Counted from the first letter of the stretch, positions 19,232 through 30,197 are shown. The stretch is 64,000 bases of DNA from Kitasatospora cheerisanensis KCTC 2395 (GCF_000696185.1 NZ_KK853997.1:2046761-2110760); one strand, 5' to 3'. Notes: generated from the letters alone by a model not told the origin. Numbers and translations: made by a program.

Positions 19232-20949
19232 GTGCCATCTCTCCGCACGACTACATCTCGGTGCACGGCCCGCGGGCCGGCGACCGGGTCCGGCTCGGCG
19301 ACTCCGGGCTGATCGTCCGGGTCGAGTCCGACTCGCAGGCCCCGGGCGACGAGTTCCTCGCCGGGTTCGGCAAGACCGCCCGGGACGGGCTGCACCTGAA
19401 GCCGGCCGCGGTCCGCGAGACCTGCGACGTGGTGATCTCCAACGTGCTGGTGATCGACGCGGTGCAGGGCATCCGGAAGACCTCGATCGGCATCCGGGCG
19501 GGCCGGATCTCGGCGATCGGCCGGGCCGGCAACCCGGACACCCTGGACGGCGTCGAGGTGGTGGTCGGCACCGGCACCACGATCGTCTCCGGCGAGGGCC
19601 TGATCGCCACCGCGGGCGCCATCGACACCCACGTCCACCTGCTGTCGCCGCGGATCATGGAGGCCTCGCTCGCCTCCGGCGTGACCACCATCATCGGCCA
19701 GGAGTTCGGCCCGGTCTGGGGCGTCGGCGTCAACTCCCCGTGGGCGCTGCGGCACGCGTTCAACGCCTTCGACGCCTGGCCGGTCAACATCGGCTTCCTG
19801 GGCCGCGGTTCGTCCTCCGACGCCGCCCCGCTGGTGGAGGCGCTGGCGGAGGGCGGCGCCTCCGGCTTCAAGGTGCACGAGGACATGGGCGCGCACACCC
19901 GGGCGCTGGACACCGCGCTCCGGGTCGCCGAGGAGTACGACGTCCAGGTGGCGCTGCACACCGACGGGTTGAACGAGTGCCTGTCGGTGGAGGACACCCT
20001 CGCAGTGCTGGAGGGGCGCACCATCCACGCCTTCCACATCGAGGGCTGCGGCGGCGGCCACGTGCCGAACGTGCTGAAGATGGCCGGCGTGCCGAACGTG
20101 ATCGGCTCCTCCACCAACCCGACCCTGCCGTTCGGCCGGGACGCGCTGGGCGAGCACTACGACATGATCGTCTCCGCGCACGACCTCAAGCCCGACCTGC
20201 CGGGCGACGCCGCGATGGCCCGCGACCGGATCCGGGCCGGCACCATGGGCGCCGAGGACGTGCTGCACGACCTCGGGGTCATCGGCATCACCTCCTCCGA
20301 CGCCCAGGGCATGGGCCGGGCCGGCGAGACGGTGCGCCGCACCTTCGCGATGGCCGGCAAGATGAAGGCCGAACTCGGCCCGCTCGACGGCACCGGCTCC
20401 TACGGCACCGCCGAGGGCGGCGACGACAACGAGCGGGTGCTCCGCTACATCGCCAAACTGACCGTCAACCCGGCCATCGCGCACGGCCTTTCGCACGAGG
20501 TCGGCTCGATCGAGGTCGACAAGCTGGCCGACATCGTGCTGTGGCGGCCGGACCACTTCGGCGCCAAGCCGCAGCTCGTCCTGAAGGCCGGATTCCCCGC
20601 GTACGGCGTGGTCGGCGACCCGAACGCCTCCACCGACCGGTGCGAACCCCTGGTGCTGGGGCCGCAGTTCGGCGCGCACGGCGCCACCGCCGCGGACATC
20701 TCGGTGGCGTTCGTCGCCCAAGCCGCAGCCGAAGCCTCCTACTTGGACGTCGCGGGCGACCAACTGCCCACCCGGCGACGGCGCGTGGGGGTGCGCGGCA
20801 CCCGCGGCATCGGCCCGCGCTCGATGCTGCGCAACGGCCGGCTCGGTCACGTCGACGTCTCCGCGACCGGCCTGGTCTCGCTGGACGGCGAGCCACTGCG
20901 CTCCGCGCCCGCCGACTCGGTCTCCCTCAGTCGCCTGTACTTCCTGTGA
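19228..20949 (+). CDS. ureC: Urease alpha subunit, divergent flap
   Basis: 573 residues; ATG 19228 follows GAGG at 6 bases. Nickel and active-site residues are in place: DTHVH (two His), GFKVHEDMG (the Lys that is carbamylated, and its His), ALHTDGLNE (His), HIEGCGGGHVPN (His), SSDAQGMGR (Asp). The mobile flap is unusual: where most ureases read CHHLD, this one reads AHDLK. The conserved Cys (319 in Klebsiella numbering) is Ala and the following His-His is His-Asp; the catalytic His320 equivalent remains. Probably an active urease with altered flap properties, from the ureAB-ureC-agmatine deiminase type of cluster. Confidence 0.93.
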   Translation: MSAISPHDYISVHGPRAGDRVRLGDSGLIVRVESDSQAPGDEFLAGFGKTARDGLHLKPAAVRETCDVVISNVLVIDAVQGIRKTSIGIRAGRISAIGRAGNPDTLDGVEVVVGTGTTIVSGEGLIATAGAIDTHVHLLSPRIMEASLASGVTTIIGQEFGPVWGVGVNSPWALRHAFNAFDAWPVNIGFLGRGSSSDAAPLVEALAEGGASGFKVHEDMGAHTRALDTALRVAEEYDVQVALHTDGLNECLSVEDTLAVLEGRTIHAFHIEGCGGGHVPNVLKMAGVPNVIGSSTNPTLPFGRDALGEHYDMIVSAHDLKPDLPGDAAMARDRIRAGTMGAEDVLHDLGVIGITSSDAQGMGRAGETVRRTFAMAGKMKAELGPLDGTGSYGTAEGGDDNERVLRYIAKLTVNPAIAHGLSHEVGSIEVDKLADIVLWRPDHFGAKPQLVLKAGFPAYGVVGDPNASTDRCEPLVLGPQFGAHGATAADISVAFVAQAAAEASYLDVAGDQLPTRRRRVGVRGTRGIGPRSMLRNGRLGHVDVSATGLVSLDGEPLRSAPADSVSLSRLYFL

Positions 20950-20980
20950 ACCCCCCTCACTCCCTTAGGACTTGCACCCC

Positions 20981-22024
20981 ATGACCTCCCCCACCCCCGC
21001 CTCGCTCGGCTTCCGGATGCCCGCCGAGTGGCACCCGCACGAGCGCACCTGGATGGCCTTCCCCACCCCGAACCCGACCTTCGACGGCGCGGAGCAGCTG
21101 GACGCCGCCCGCCGCGCCTGGGCCGAGGTCGCCAACACGATCGTCCGCCACGAGCCGGTCACCCTGGTCGTCAACACCGGCGAGACCGAGGCCGCCCGCG
21201 GCTACGTCTCCCCCGAGGTGGAGATCGTCGAGCGCCCGCTGGACGACGCCTGGATGCGTGACATCGGCCCGTCCTTCCTGATCGACGGCTCCGGCGGACT
21301 GGCCGCCGCGGACTGGGTGTTCAACGGCTGGGGCGCGCAGTCCTGGGCCCGCTGGGACAACGACCAGCACATCGCCGAGCACGTCACCGAACTGGCCGGC
21401 GTCCGGCGCTTCGCCTCCCGACTGATCAACGAGGGCGGCGGCATCCACGTCGACGGCGAGGGCACCGTCCTGGTCACCGACACCGTCCAGCTCGGCGAGG
21501 GCCGCAACGCCGACTGGACCCGCGAGCAGGTCGAGGCCGAGCTGCACGCCCACCTCGGCACCACCAAGGCGATCTGGCTGCCGCGCGGACTCACCCGCGA
21601 CTACGACGAGTTCGGCACCCGCGGCCACATCGACATCGTCGCCGCGTTCGTCCGCCCCGGCACCGTCGTGGTCCACTCCCAGCCCGACCCGGCCCACCCC
21701 GACCACGCGGTCTGCCAGGGGCTCGCCGAGATCCTCCGCGCCGCCACCGACGCCCAGGGCCGCCGGCTGGAGGTCGTCGAACTCCCCGCCCCCACCGTCC
21801 TGTTCGACGAGGACGGCGAGCCCGTCGACTACTCCTACATCAACCACTACGTCGCCAACGGCGTCGTCGTGCTGTGCGCCTTCGACGACCCGCGCGACCA
21901 GGAGGCCAAGGCGATCCTGGAGAAGGCCTACCCCGGCCGCACCGTCGAACTGGTCGACGCCCGCGAGATCTTCGCCAACGGCGGCGGCATCCACTGCATC
22001 ACCCAGCAGCAGCCGAAGGCCTGA
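20981..22024 (+). CDS. aguA: Agmatine deiminase
   Basis: 347 residues of the peptidyl-arginine-deiminase-like family. DDAWMRDIGPSFLI carries the guanidine-binding Asp, EGGGIHVDGEGT the acidic/His pair, GHIDIVAAFV the catalytic His, and GGGIHCITQQQP near the C-terminus the nucleophilic Cys. The enzyme turns agmatine into N-carbamoylputrescine plus ammonia. ATG 20981 follows TAGGA at 10 bases. It is 31 bp behind ureC, almost surely co-transcribed, so the operon releases nitrogen from both urea and agmatine. A terminator follows. Confidence 0.93.
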   Translation: MTSPTPASLGFRMPAEWHPHERTWMAFPTPNPTFDGAEQLDAARRAWAEVANTIVRHEPVTLVVNTGETEAARGYVSPEVEIVERPLDDAWMRDIGPSFLIDGSGGLAAADWVFNGWGAQSWARWDNDQHIAEHVTELAGVRRFASRLINEGGGIHVDGEGTVLVTDTVQLGEGRNADWTREQVEAELHAHLGTTKAIWLPRGLTRDYDEFGTRGHIDIVAAFVRPGTVVVHSQPDPAHPDHAVCQGLAEILRAATDAQGRRLEVVELPAPTVLFDEDGEPVDYSYINHYVANGVVVLCAFDDPRDQEAKAILEKAYPGRTVELVDAREIFANGGGIHCITQQQPKA

Positions 22025-22031
22025 CGCACCG

Positions 22032-22077
22032 ACGGCCGCAGGCCGGAACCTCCTTCGAGGTTCCGGCCCGCGGCCGT
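22032..22077. terminator. Strong bidirectional terminator
   Basis: ACGGCCGC-A-GGCCGGAACCTC pairs with GAGGTTCCGGCC-C-GCGGCCGT across a 4-base loop (20 paired bases with one bulged pair). It lies between the convergent aguA and adhesin genes. Confidence 0.9.
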
Positions 22078-22096
22078 CTTCACACCCGGGTGTCGG

Positions 22097-25000
22097 TCAG
22101 TGGCGGCGCCCGGAGCGGCGGTACATCAGCACGCTGAGCAGCATCCCGCCGAGGGTGAGCAGCCCGGCCACCGCGGCCAGCAGCCCGTTCGGCACGTCGC
22201 TGCCGGTGTGCGGCAACGACCCACCGCCATGGCTACGACCGGGCGACGGCGCCGGGGTGGACTCCCCGCCCGACGGCATCGACGACGGGCTCGGCTCCGG
22301 CGGCGTGCTGGTGGACGACGAGGGGCTCGGCGACGGCGACGGGGACTGCGACTCGGACGGCGACGGCGACGGGCACGGGCTGTGCGTCGGGCTCGGCGTC
22401 GGCGTGGGAGTCGGCGACGGGCTCGGCGACGGACACGGGCACGGGCAGTGCGTCGGGCTCGGGCTCGGCGTCGGCGACGGGCTCGGCTTGTGCGTCGGGC
22501 TCGGCGTCGGACACGGGCTCGGGCTCGGGCTCGGGCTCGGCGACGGAGAAGGTGTGGGCGACGGCGACGGAGTCGGGCTCGGGCTCGGCGACGGCGTGGG
22601 GCTCGGAGACGGGCTCAGCGACGGCGACGGGCTCGGAGACGGGCTCGGAGACGGGCTCGGAGACGGGCTGGGCGACGGGCTCGGAGACGGGCTCGGAGAC
22701 GGCGACGGCGACGGGCTGGGCGACGGCGACGGTGTCGGCTCCGGCGGGAGGATGCCCATGTCCAGGTCGAGGTCGTGTCGGCCACCCGTCAGTTCGACGG
22801 TCTGGGTGAGGCCGGTGGTCGGGTCCGCGTCGGAGTCGCGGGCCGGGTCGGTGCCCGCGTGCTGGGCGGTGACGGTGGTGTCCTTGGGGAGGGTCGTCAG
22901 GTCGAAGTGGACCTGGTAGACCCCGTCGGGCAGGTTGTCGAACAGGTAATGCCCGTTGGCGTCGGTGACGGTGGTGAGCGGGTTGCCGTTCAGGTCGCGG
23001 ATCGGCTGGCCCGCGCCGTCCAGCAGCGACACGTGCACGCCGGGGACGCCGGGCTCACCGGGCTGCTGGACGCCGTCGCGGTTGGTGTCCTCCCAGACGA
23101 AGTCGCCGAGCGCGTTGTTCGACGGGGCGGTCCGCTCGACGGCCACGCCGACCTTCGCGGGCTCGGCGGGCAGCAGTTGACGGCCCGTCGAGTCGGTGGC
23201 GGTGTAGGCGAAGGAGTTCCAGGCGTACTCCGCGTCGGGCGCGTTGAACGGGGCGACCATCGGCCACTCGAGGGTGAAGGAGTCGCCGGGGGCCAGCGTG
23301 CCGGGGCGGGCGATCCGGAACCAAGCGACGACGCCGGGGCCGGGGAAGGCGGTGGTCCACACCGCGTTCGGGTCGCAGCCGGGGTCGGAGGCGGGCGGGA
23401 CGAGGGCGTCCACGCAGGGGTGCTTGGTGGTGGTGTACTCGATGGTGACGGTCGGGTCGGAGCTGACGATCGGGCTGCTCAGCGACGGCGCCCAGGTGCT
23501 GCCGCGCGGGGCGTCGGCGGTCAGGACGTACGTGTCGCCGGGGGTGGGCAGCTTGTCGTAGGCGAGGAACTCGGTGACCGGGTCCGGCGAGTCGTTGCGG
23601 ACGGTCATCCGGTAGGACAGCCGGCCGCCGGGGGTGGTGGCGCCCATCGGGCCGTAGCCGGCGTCCAGGTCGCCCCGGACCTCCTTGTAGGAGCGCAGCA
23701 CGCTCGGCACCTGCACCTCGACCTGCGAGGTGGCGTGGCACATGGTCTCGGTGCGGTCGCCGTTGCCGTTCAGGTCGAGCGCGTCGGCGACGCCGTGGCT
23801 GGTGCCGTTGTAGTAGCAGGTGACGGGCTGGGTCGGCTGGTCGGCGGTGACGAACACCTGGTTGGTGAGCGTCCCGGCCCGGACGCTGGCGGCGACCTGG
23901 ACGTCGAACTGGACCCGGTAGGCCAGCGCGTCGTTCAGGTAGGTCATGTCGGGCGCGCCGGCCGGCCAGGTCATCTTGACGATCTGCTGGCCGTCCGGAC
24001 CGGGCGTGACCTGCACGGACTCGGGGAGCCTGGCGTCGGGGTAGCCGGGGGTGGTGCGCAGCGAGCCGTCCACGTAGACGAGTCCGGCGGGCAGCACGTC
24101 GTACAGCACCAGCGGCCGGTCCAGCGCCCGCCCGGTGCGGTTGTACGGGACCACCTCGAAGGTGGCCCGGCCGCCCGCGGTGGTGACGGCGCCGGCGACG
24201 GTGGTCTTGGCCGCGCCGAGGTTGGTGGCGGGGGTGACGGCGGTCTCGGCGCAGCCGGTGGCGTGCGCGGTGGTGGTGCCGTCGGTGGCGGTGTTGTCGA
24301 CGCAGTTGGTGAGCAACTCCGGTGCGGGGCGGCCGTCGTGGCCGGGGGTGACGACCTGGGTGACGACCTGGACGCCGCCGCCCGGCGACCAGCCGGTGGG
24401 CAGCGGGCCGTCCCAGGTGAGGCGCAGCCCGTCGAGCCAGCGGCCGGCGGGCAGGCCGAGCACGTCGTTGGCCGGGTCGCCGGCGCCCTCGGCGAAGCTG
24501 ATCCGGCGGTTGCCGGAGCCGTCGAACGGGGTGCCGGGGGTGAAGGTCAGCCAGGTCGGGTCGCCGTTCAGCCGGTACTGGAAGGTGAGGACGATGCCGG
24601 GCGGGTTCCACGCGTCGAGCTGGATGGTCTGCGGGAACAGCCAGTTGTAGAGGCCGTCGGTGGTGCCGGTGCCCGGGTCGGTCATGGTGAGCGAGGTGGC
24701 GGGCGCCGAGGTGTTGGTGGCGAACAGGCTGAAGCTGTTCAGGTCGCCGGAGACGCTGGTGTCGCCCCAGGACTTGGCGGCGGTGACCTGCACGCCGGTG
24801 GCGGGCTCCTGGAAGACGCCGGTGGTGGCCTGGGCGGTGGACAGCTCGCGCTCCGGCTCCGCGCCGAGCGGGTCGCCGAGCAGGTCGACGGAGTTGGTGG
24901 AGGTGGTGCCGGACGGGAACTCCGGCTCCGGGTAGTTCACCACCAGCACGCCGGGGATCCGGCAGCCGGCGTGGCCGTTGCCGGCCAGGAACGCACCGAT

Positions 25001-25705
25001 GTCGTAGCCCCAGGTGTTCGGGCCGGGCGCGACCTGGCTCCAGCCGGGCGAGCGCGCCGTGTCGACCACCGCGCCGGGCGGCAGGGTGTCGAGCAGGCGG
25101 CTGGTGTTCAGGTCGACGTTCGGGCCCTCGGTGGAGCAGGCGCTGAACTGGTAGGTGACGGTCCGTCCGTCCGCGCTGGACGTCTGCACGCCCTTGGTGA
25201 CCTGGTACACCGGCTGGACGTGCGCGGTGGTGCTGGCGGAGGCGCTCTGCGGGGTCTCCCCGTCGACCGTCAGCTGGGCCGCGTTGAGCGCCGAAGTGGC
25301 ATCCGGGGTGGTCCAGTTGGGGAAGCGCATGACCACGCTGACGGCTGCCGTGGTGCCCGGGCTGAGGTTGAGCAGCTTGATGTCGAGGTCGCCGCCCATG
25401 GTGCCGGGTGCGGGGACGGTGGAGCCTGCCACGTCGACCGTGGTGGGGTCGGGCGTCCAGCCGACGAACTCCATCGCGGCGGGCAGCGTGTCGGCGATGT
25501 GCCCGTTCACGCACTCGGTGACCGAGCAGGTGTACTGCAGGGTGAAGGTGACGTTCTCCCCCGGCGCGGCGGTGGGCTTGTCGACGGACTTGGTGAACGA
25601 GATCGCGGCGTGCGCGGGTGGGGCCAGCAGGGCGCCGCCGAGCAGCGAGCCGAGCAGCAGGGCCAGGACGGAGGTGATCCGTCCGGCTCGGAGGGGAGTA
25701 CGCAT
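22097..25705 (-). CDS. Large LPXTG cell-wall-anchored adhesin-like protein with Pro-Ser stalk
   Basis: About 1202 residues. ATG 25705 starts an Arg-rich signal peptide ([18 protein letters not shown]). Next come repeated DUF11-type Ig-like surface modules (about 35-860; for example [19 protein letters not shown]), then an SdrD B-like domain ([20 protein letters not shown], Ca-binding Asp/Asn pattern, about 862-980). A stalk of alternating Pro-Ser, with some Cys-Pro, spans about 988-1150, and the sortase signal LPHTG near 1164 is followed by a hydrophobic helix and RRSGRRH. It is exported and probably linked to peptidoglycan, projecting its Ig modules outwards. The ligand is unknown. No sortase gene is adjacent. 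Confidence 0.88.
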   Translation of the reverse strand: MRTPLRAGRITSVLALLLGSLLGGALLAPPAHAAISFTKSVDKPTAAPGENVTFTLQYTCSVTECVNGHIADTLPAAMEFVGWTPDPTTVDVAGSTVPAPGTMGGDLDIKLLNLSPGTTAAVSVVMRFPNWTTPDATSALNAAQLTVDGETPQSASASTTAHVQPVYQVTKGVQTSSADGRTVTYQFSACSTEGPNVDLNTSRLLDTLPPGAVVDTARSPGWSQVAPGPNTWGYDIGAFLAGNGHAGCRIPGVLVVNYPEPEFPSGTTSTNSVDLLGDPLGAEPERELSTAQATTGVFQEPATGVQVTAAKSWGDTSVSGDLNSFSLFATNTSAPATSLTMTDPGTGTTDGLYNWLFPQTIQLDAWNPPGIVLTFQYRLNGDPTWLTFTPGTPFDGSGNRRISFAEGAGDPANDVLGLPAGRWLDGLRLTWDGPLPTGWSPGGGVQVVTQVVTPGHDGRPAPELLTNCVDNTATDGTTTAHATGCAETAVTPATNLGAAKTTVAGAVTTAGGRATFEVVPYNRTGRALDRPLVLYDVLPAGLVYVDGSLRTTPGYPDARLPESVQVTPGPDGQQIVKMTWPAGAPDMTYLNDALAYRVQFDVQVAASVRAGTLTNQVFVTADQPTQPVTCYYNGTSHGVADALDLNGNGDRTETMCHATSQVEVQVPSVLRSYKEVRGDLDAGYGPMGATTPGGRLSYRMTVRNDSPDPVTEFLAYDKLPTPGDTYVLTADAPRGSTWAPSLSSPIVSSDPTVTIEYTTTKHPCVDALVPPASDPGCDPNAVWTTAFPGPGVVAWFRIARPGTLAPGDSFTLEWPMVAPFNAPDAEYAWNSFAYTATDSTGRQLLPAEPAKVGVAVERTAPSNNALGDFVWEDTNRDGVQQPGEPGVPGVHVSLLDGAGQPIRDLNGNPLTTVTDANGHYLFDNLPDGVYQVHFDLTTLPKDTTVTAQHAGTDPARDSDADPTTGLTQTVELTGGRHDLDLDMGILPPEPTPSPSPSPSPSPSPSPSPSPSPSPSPSPSPSPSPSPSPSLSPSPSPTPSPSPSPTPSPSPTPSPSPSPSPSPSPCPTPSPTHKPSPSPTPSPSPTHCPCPCPSPSPSPTPTPTPSPTHSPCPSPSPSESQSPSPSPSPSSSTSTPPEPSPSSMPSGGESTPAPSPGRSHGGGSLPHTGSDVPNGLLAAVAGLLTLGGMLLSVLMYRRSGRRH
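22262..22741 (-). repeat. Pro-Ser stalk repeat
   Basis: Imperfect 6-, 9- and 12-bp repeats (GAGCCCGTC/GAGCCCGAG units on the minus strand) encode (Pro-Ser)n in the adhesin. Length variation between strains or assembly collapse is likely here. Confidence 0.8.
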
Positions 25706-25813
25706 ACCGAGCAGTTCATCCGACCGCGCAGGCACGCGCGGGGGTGGCGCGACCCGCGCCGACGCGCTTTCACCCGTTCGGCGGATGGCCGATCCGACCA
25801 ATCGGTTGACTGC

Positions 25814-25871
25814 CCGTCACCGACGCCGTCACTGACCTGCCGTCACCGACCGTCCGTCCGGTCGTCGGTGA
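25814..25871. promoter_or_regulatory. Triple CCGTCACCGAC direct repeat in a divergent promoter region
   Basis: CCGTCACCGAC occurs at 25814-25824 and 25840-25850, with a one-mismatch copy (CCGTCACTGAC) between at 25826-25836. GTCGGTGA, the inverse of its core, follows at 25864-25871. It lies between the adhesin and the Spherulin-4-like gene, so one regulator may control both. Confidence 0.5.
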
Positions 25872-25979
25872 ACACCGGCGGACGATCTCCGATATCCGGC
25901 CTCCACGCCCGGACCGGCGGTTAGCATGCCCGTGCAGGCGTCAGGGGGACGCCCGCCCAGCACCTTGGGGGATCCACGC

Positions 25980-26885
25980 ATGCGCATCCGCGCGAAGGGG
26001 CTCGCTGCCCTGTTCCTCGGCTCTCTGCTCGCCGTCGGCGCCACCGCCGCACCGCAGGCCGGCGCCACCACCACCGCGCCGACCACCGCGACCCGCGGCC
26101 TGGAGATCGGCGTCCCGGCCTACGTCTACCCGAACCAGCAGATGCTGCTCGACGTCCAGGCCGCGCAGCCCGCGGCGTCGATCGTCATCCTCAACCCGAA
26201 CAACGGCGACAACCCGTTCGACGCCTCCTGGCAGGCCCGGGCCGACGCGCTGCGCGCCCGCACCACCGCCACCGGCGAGCACACCAGGGTGCTCGGCTAC
26301 GTGCACACCGAACGCGGCAAGCGCGACAAGGCCGCCGTGCTCGCCTCGGTCCGCAACTACCTGGTCACCGGCGACGGCAAGCTGCACGTCGACGGCATCT
26401 TCTTCGACACCACCAGCCGCGAGTGCGGCGACAACAACGCCGAGCGCGACTACTACCTCGACCTGCGCCAGCAGGTCCAGGCGATCGTCCACTCCATCGA
26501 CCCGGCCGCGCAGGAACTGGTGGTGAACAACCCGGGCACCGCCGTCCAGGACTGCTTCCTGGAGCCCGGCAAGCGCACCGCCGACACCTTCGTCACCTTC
26601 GAGGGCACCTACGCCGCCTACACCGCCTCCTACCTGGGCGGCAACGTGTTCAACCTGACCGCCGGCTACTACCCCGGCACCGCGTTCGACCCGAACGGCA
26701 CCTCCTACTGGCACCTGGTCCACGCCGTCCCGGACGCCGCCGCCATGCACATCGTCCTGGACACCGCGTTCACCCGCGGCGCCGGGTACGCGTACGCCAC
26801 CGACGACGTCCTCGACAACCCGTGGGACGCCACCCCCGCCTGGGGCTTCGGCGCGGAGACCTCCTACGCCGCCACCATCGGCTGA
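25980..26885 (+). CDS. Secreted Spherulin-4 (spherulation-specific family 4) protein
   Basis: 301 residues; ATG 25980 follows GGGGGATCC. Signal peptide AALFLGSLLAVGATAAPQAGA, then a barrel-like domain with EIGVPAYVYPNQQMLLDVQ, VLGYVHTERGKRD, HVDGIFFDTTS, LVVNNPGTAVQDCFL and DTFVTFEGTY, the conserved stations of the Spherulin-4 family. Fungal and bacterial members in GH135-like groups cleave galactosaminogalactan-type polymers, so an extracellular polysaccharide hydrolase is the best guess. Divergent from the adhesin. Confidence 0.85.
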   Translation: MRIRAKGLAALFLGSLLAVGATAAPQAGATTTAPTTATRGLEIGVPAYVYPNQQMLLDVQAAQPAASIVILNPNNGDNPFDASWQARADALRARTTATGEHTRVLGYVHTERGKRDKAAVLASVRNYLVTGDGKLHVDGIFFDTTSRECGDNNAERDYYLDLRQQVQAIVHSIDPAAQELVVNNPGTAVQDCFLEPGKRTADTFVTFEGTYAAYTASYLGGNVFNLTAGYYPGTAFDPNGTSYWHLVHAVPDAAAMHIVLDTAFTRGAGYAYATDDVLDNPWDATPAWGFGAETSYAATIG

Positions 26886-26908
26886 CCACCCGTCAGGCAT
26901 CCGTCCGG

Positions 26909-26937
26909 GCCCGCCCCGCCGCCGCGGAGGGGCGGGC
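26909..26937 (+). terminator. Terminator after the Spherulin-4 gene
   Basis: GCCCGCCCC (26909-26917) pairs with GGGGCGGGC (26929-26937), loop 11, with a possible outer GTCAG/CTGAC pair. Confidence 0.65.
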
Positions 26938-26950
26938 TCGGCGCTGACGG

Positions 26951-26972
26951 GGTGTCATGGAGCCATGACACC
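26951..26972. promoter_or_regulatory. 22-bp near-perfect operator palindrome over a start codon
   Basis: GGTGTCATGG-AG-CCATGACACC has 10-bp perfect arms and a 2-bp centre. The right arm contains the ATG of the 53-residue gene, and a TetR regulator gene starts 225 bp downstream, so it is probably that regulator's own operator. Confidence 0.7.
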
Positions 26973-27126
26973 CGAAACGCTGGACGAGCTCACCGACGAA
27001 CTGCTGCGCCTCGCCCCCGGACTGGACCGCGAACAGGCCGCCGCCGTCCTCCGCAGGGCCTACCGGGCCGGCCTCGACGACGGCCGGCACGAGACCGCCG
27101 AAGGGCGCGAACACAGCGGCTGGTGA
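26965..27126 (+). CDS. Small 53-residue hypothetical protein
   Basis: MTPETLDELTDELLRLAPGL followed by a basic/acidic helix and ending REHSGW. Codon usage is typical of the region. Its start codon lies inside the operator palindrome, and it precedes the TetR gene by 71 bp. No known family; it may be a co-regulated partner of the TetR protein. Confidence 0.55.
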   Translation: MTPETLDELTDELLRLAPGLDREQAAAVLRRAYRAGLDDGRHETAEGREHSGW

Positions 27127-27197
27127 CCCCCGGCCACGCCCCCGCGCCACCCGGTGCGGGAGACTGGACCCCGGACAGCCAGCAACGAGGAGAGCGG

Positions 27198-27817
27198 ATG
27201 GCCCCGCCACGCACCCGCCGCCCGGCCCGCCCTCGGGAAGAGGTGTACGCGGCCGCCCGCGCCGCCATCGCCGAACACGGCCTCGCCCGCCTCACCATGG
27301 CCGGCCTCGGCCAGCAGCTCGGCATGAGCGCCGGCCACCTGCTCTACTACTTCGGCAGCAAGGACCAGCTGCTGCTGGAGACCCTCCGCTGGAGCGAGAC
27401 CCAGCTCGGCGAACGCCGCACCCGCGAACTCGCCCGCCGCGAACTCCCCGTCCTCGAACGGCTCGCCCGCTACCTCGACCTCTACCTCCCCGAGGGCCCC
27501 GGCGACCCCCGCTGGATCCTCTGGATCGAGGTCTGGAGCCGCTCTCCCGGCACTGCCGAGCTCCGCCAGGGCCAGCTCGACATCGAGACCCCCTGGCAGG
27601 ACGACCTCACCGCGCTCATCACCGAGGGCCTCGACACCGGCGTCCTCACGCCCGTCGCCGGTGCCCCGCCGCCGACCGCGCCACCCAACTCCGCGCCCTG
27701 CTGGACGGCTTGGCCGTCCCGCTCGCCATCGGCCTCCCCGCCACCAGCCGCGCGGCGGCCGCCGCGCACGCCGCCTCGGCCGCCCACGCCCTGCTCGGCG
27801 CCGTGCCGGAAGCCTGA
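27198..27817 (+). CDS. TetR-family regulator, C-terminus frameshifted near 27665
   Basis: ATG 27198 follows GAGGAGAG. The N-terminal helix-turn-helix is complete: VYAAARAAIAEHGLARLTMA, GLGQQLGMSAGHLLYYFGSK. A ligand domain follows (LRWSETQLGERRTRELARRE, WILWIEVWSRSPG). After TGVLTPVAGA the open frame turns into Pro/Arg-rich nonsense ending at 27824. The other frame reads ADRATQLRALLDGLAVPLAI and ends LLGAVPEA at TGA 27815-27817, which is a normal TetR C-terminus. One missing C in the run 27664-27667 restores it. Ligand unknown; autoregulation through the 26951 palindrome is inferred. Confidence 0.8.
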
Positions 27818-27827
27818 CGCCTGACGT

Positions 27828-27855
27828 GTGACGGGTGACGGGTGACGGGTGACGG
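27828..27855. repeat. Tandem GTGACGG x4
   Basis: Four perfect 7-bp copies lie between the convergent TetR and phosphatase genes. A simple repeat that may vary in copy number. Confidence 0.85.
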
Positions 27856-27879
27856 GTGGCTTTGGTGCCTGACGGTGCG

Positions 27880-29353
<1,474 letters not shown>

Positions 29354-29585
29354 CTGACGGCTCCTGATCCGTGGGGGTGCCGGACGTCACGCCATTCTTC
29401 CCAAGGACCGAGGACGCTGTCCGGGAATCGGAACATCGCACGGACGGGCGGGGAGGGGTTCCGGCCATTGCCGCCCCGAGTCGGCCACCAGCGGGGCTCG
29501 TGGGCGCTTCGATGAGCTGTTCGGACGGAAAATCGGAGCCCAAGGGGGGCATCGCTTCACCCGATCGGCTGATTAATATGTGCGC

Positions 29586-30086
29586 ATGACCGCGCCAGGA
29601 CTTCGCACTCGACCCCGGGAAGGGACCGCGTACGCGGTGCTCCGCCCCGTGGCGGTGCTGTGGTCCCTGCTGCTGGCCGCTCTGCTGGCGCTGCTGCCGT
29701 GCGCGGCGAACGCCGCCACCACGAGCACCCCGCCGGCCGGGCCCGTGACGTCCGTACAGGCGGTGCCGGCCGTCCCGGCGGCCGACGCCGTCGCGGACCG
29801 CCCCGGCGCCCCGGCCGCGCACCAGCACGCCCGGGCGGCGGACGGCACCGGCCTGCGCATCCTGTGCACCGCCGACGGGCCGTCCAGGATCCCCGGTCAC
29901 GGCTGCTCCAGCCACTCCTTCTGCGGCCCGGAGTCGCAGTTGCCGAACGCGCCCCCGCAACCCGGCGCGGTCGTCCTGCCGCAGTTGGTTGCCCCTTCCG
30001 CCTCGCCCGCCGTCCCGGCGCACGAGGTCCGGACGGGGCCGCACCACGCGCCCGATCTGCACGTACTCCAGGTTCACCGGTCCTGA
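29586..30086 (+). CDS. Small secreted or membrane-anchored protein upstream of DUF3105/DUF305
   Basis: 166 residues. A hydrophobic segment (VLWSLLLAALLALLPCAANA) is followed by an Ala/Pro-rich exported part with HQHARAAD and three Cys (ILCTADG, GCSSHSFCG). No ribosome-binding site; TTAATA lies just upstream of GTG 29580/ATG 29586, suggesting leaderless translation. Family not recognised. The His/Cys content and the neighbours suggest a metal-related (perhaps copper) envelope role, which is inference. Confidence 0.6.
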   Translation: MTAPGLRTRPREGTAYAVLRPVAVLWSLLLAALLALLPCAANAATTSTPPAGPVTSVQAVPAVPAADAVADRPGAPAAHQHARAADGTGLRILCTADGPSRIPGHGCSSHSFCGPESQLPNAPPQPGAVVLPQLVAPSASPAVPAHEVRTGPHHAPDLHVLQVHRS

Positions 30087-30197
30087 GCGGAACCCACCGC
30101 CGGCCCGTACCCCGCGCGCGGGGCGGTCGGCGGCTCCGCTGCCCCAACCTCACCGCAGACCGCCGTGCACACCACGGCGGGGACAAGGAAGACAACC

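Noticed and set aside
22100-25924. A 1274-codon plus-strand frame
   Set aside because: It is the high-GC mirror of the adhesin gene, Arg/Gly-rich without any domain.
27828-27855. Four GTGACGG copies as a possible CRISPR-like array
   Set aside because: Units are 7 bp with no spacers; a simple tandem repeat.
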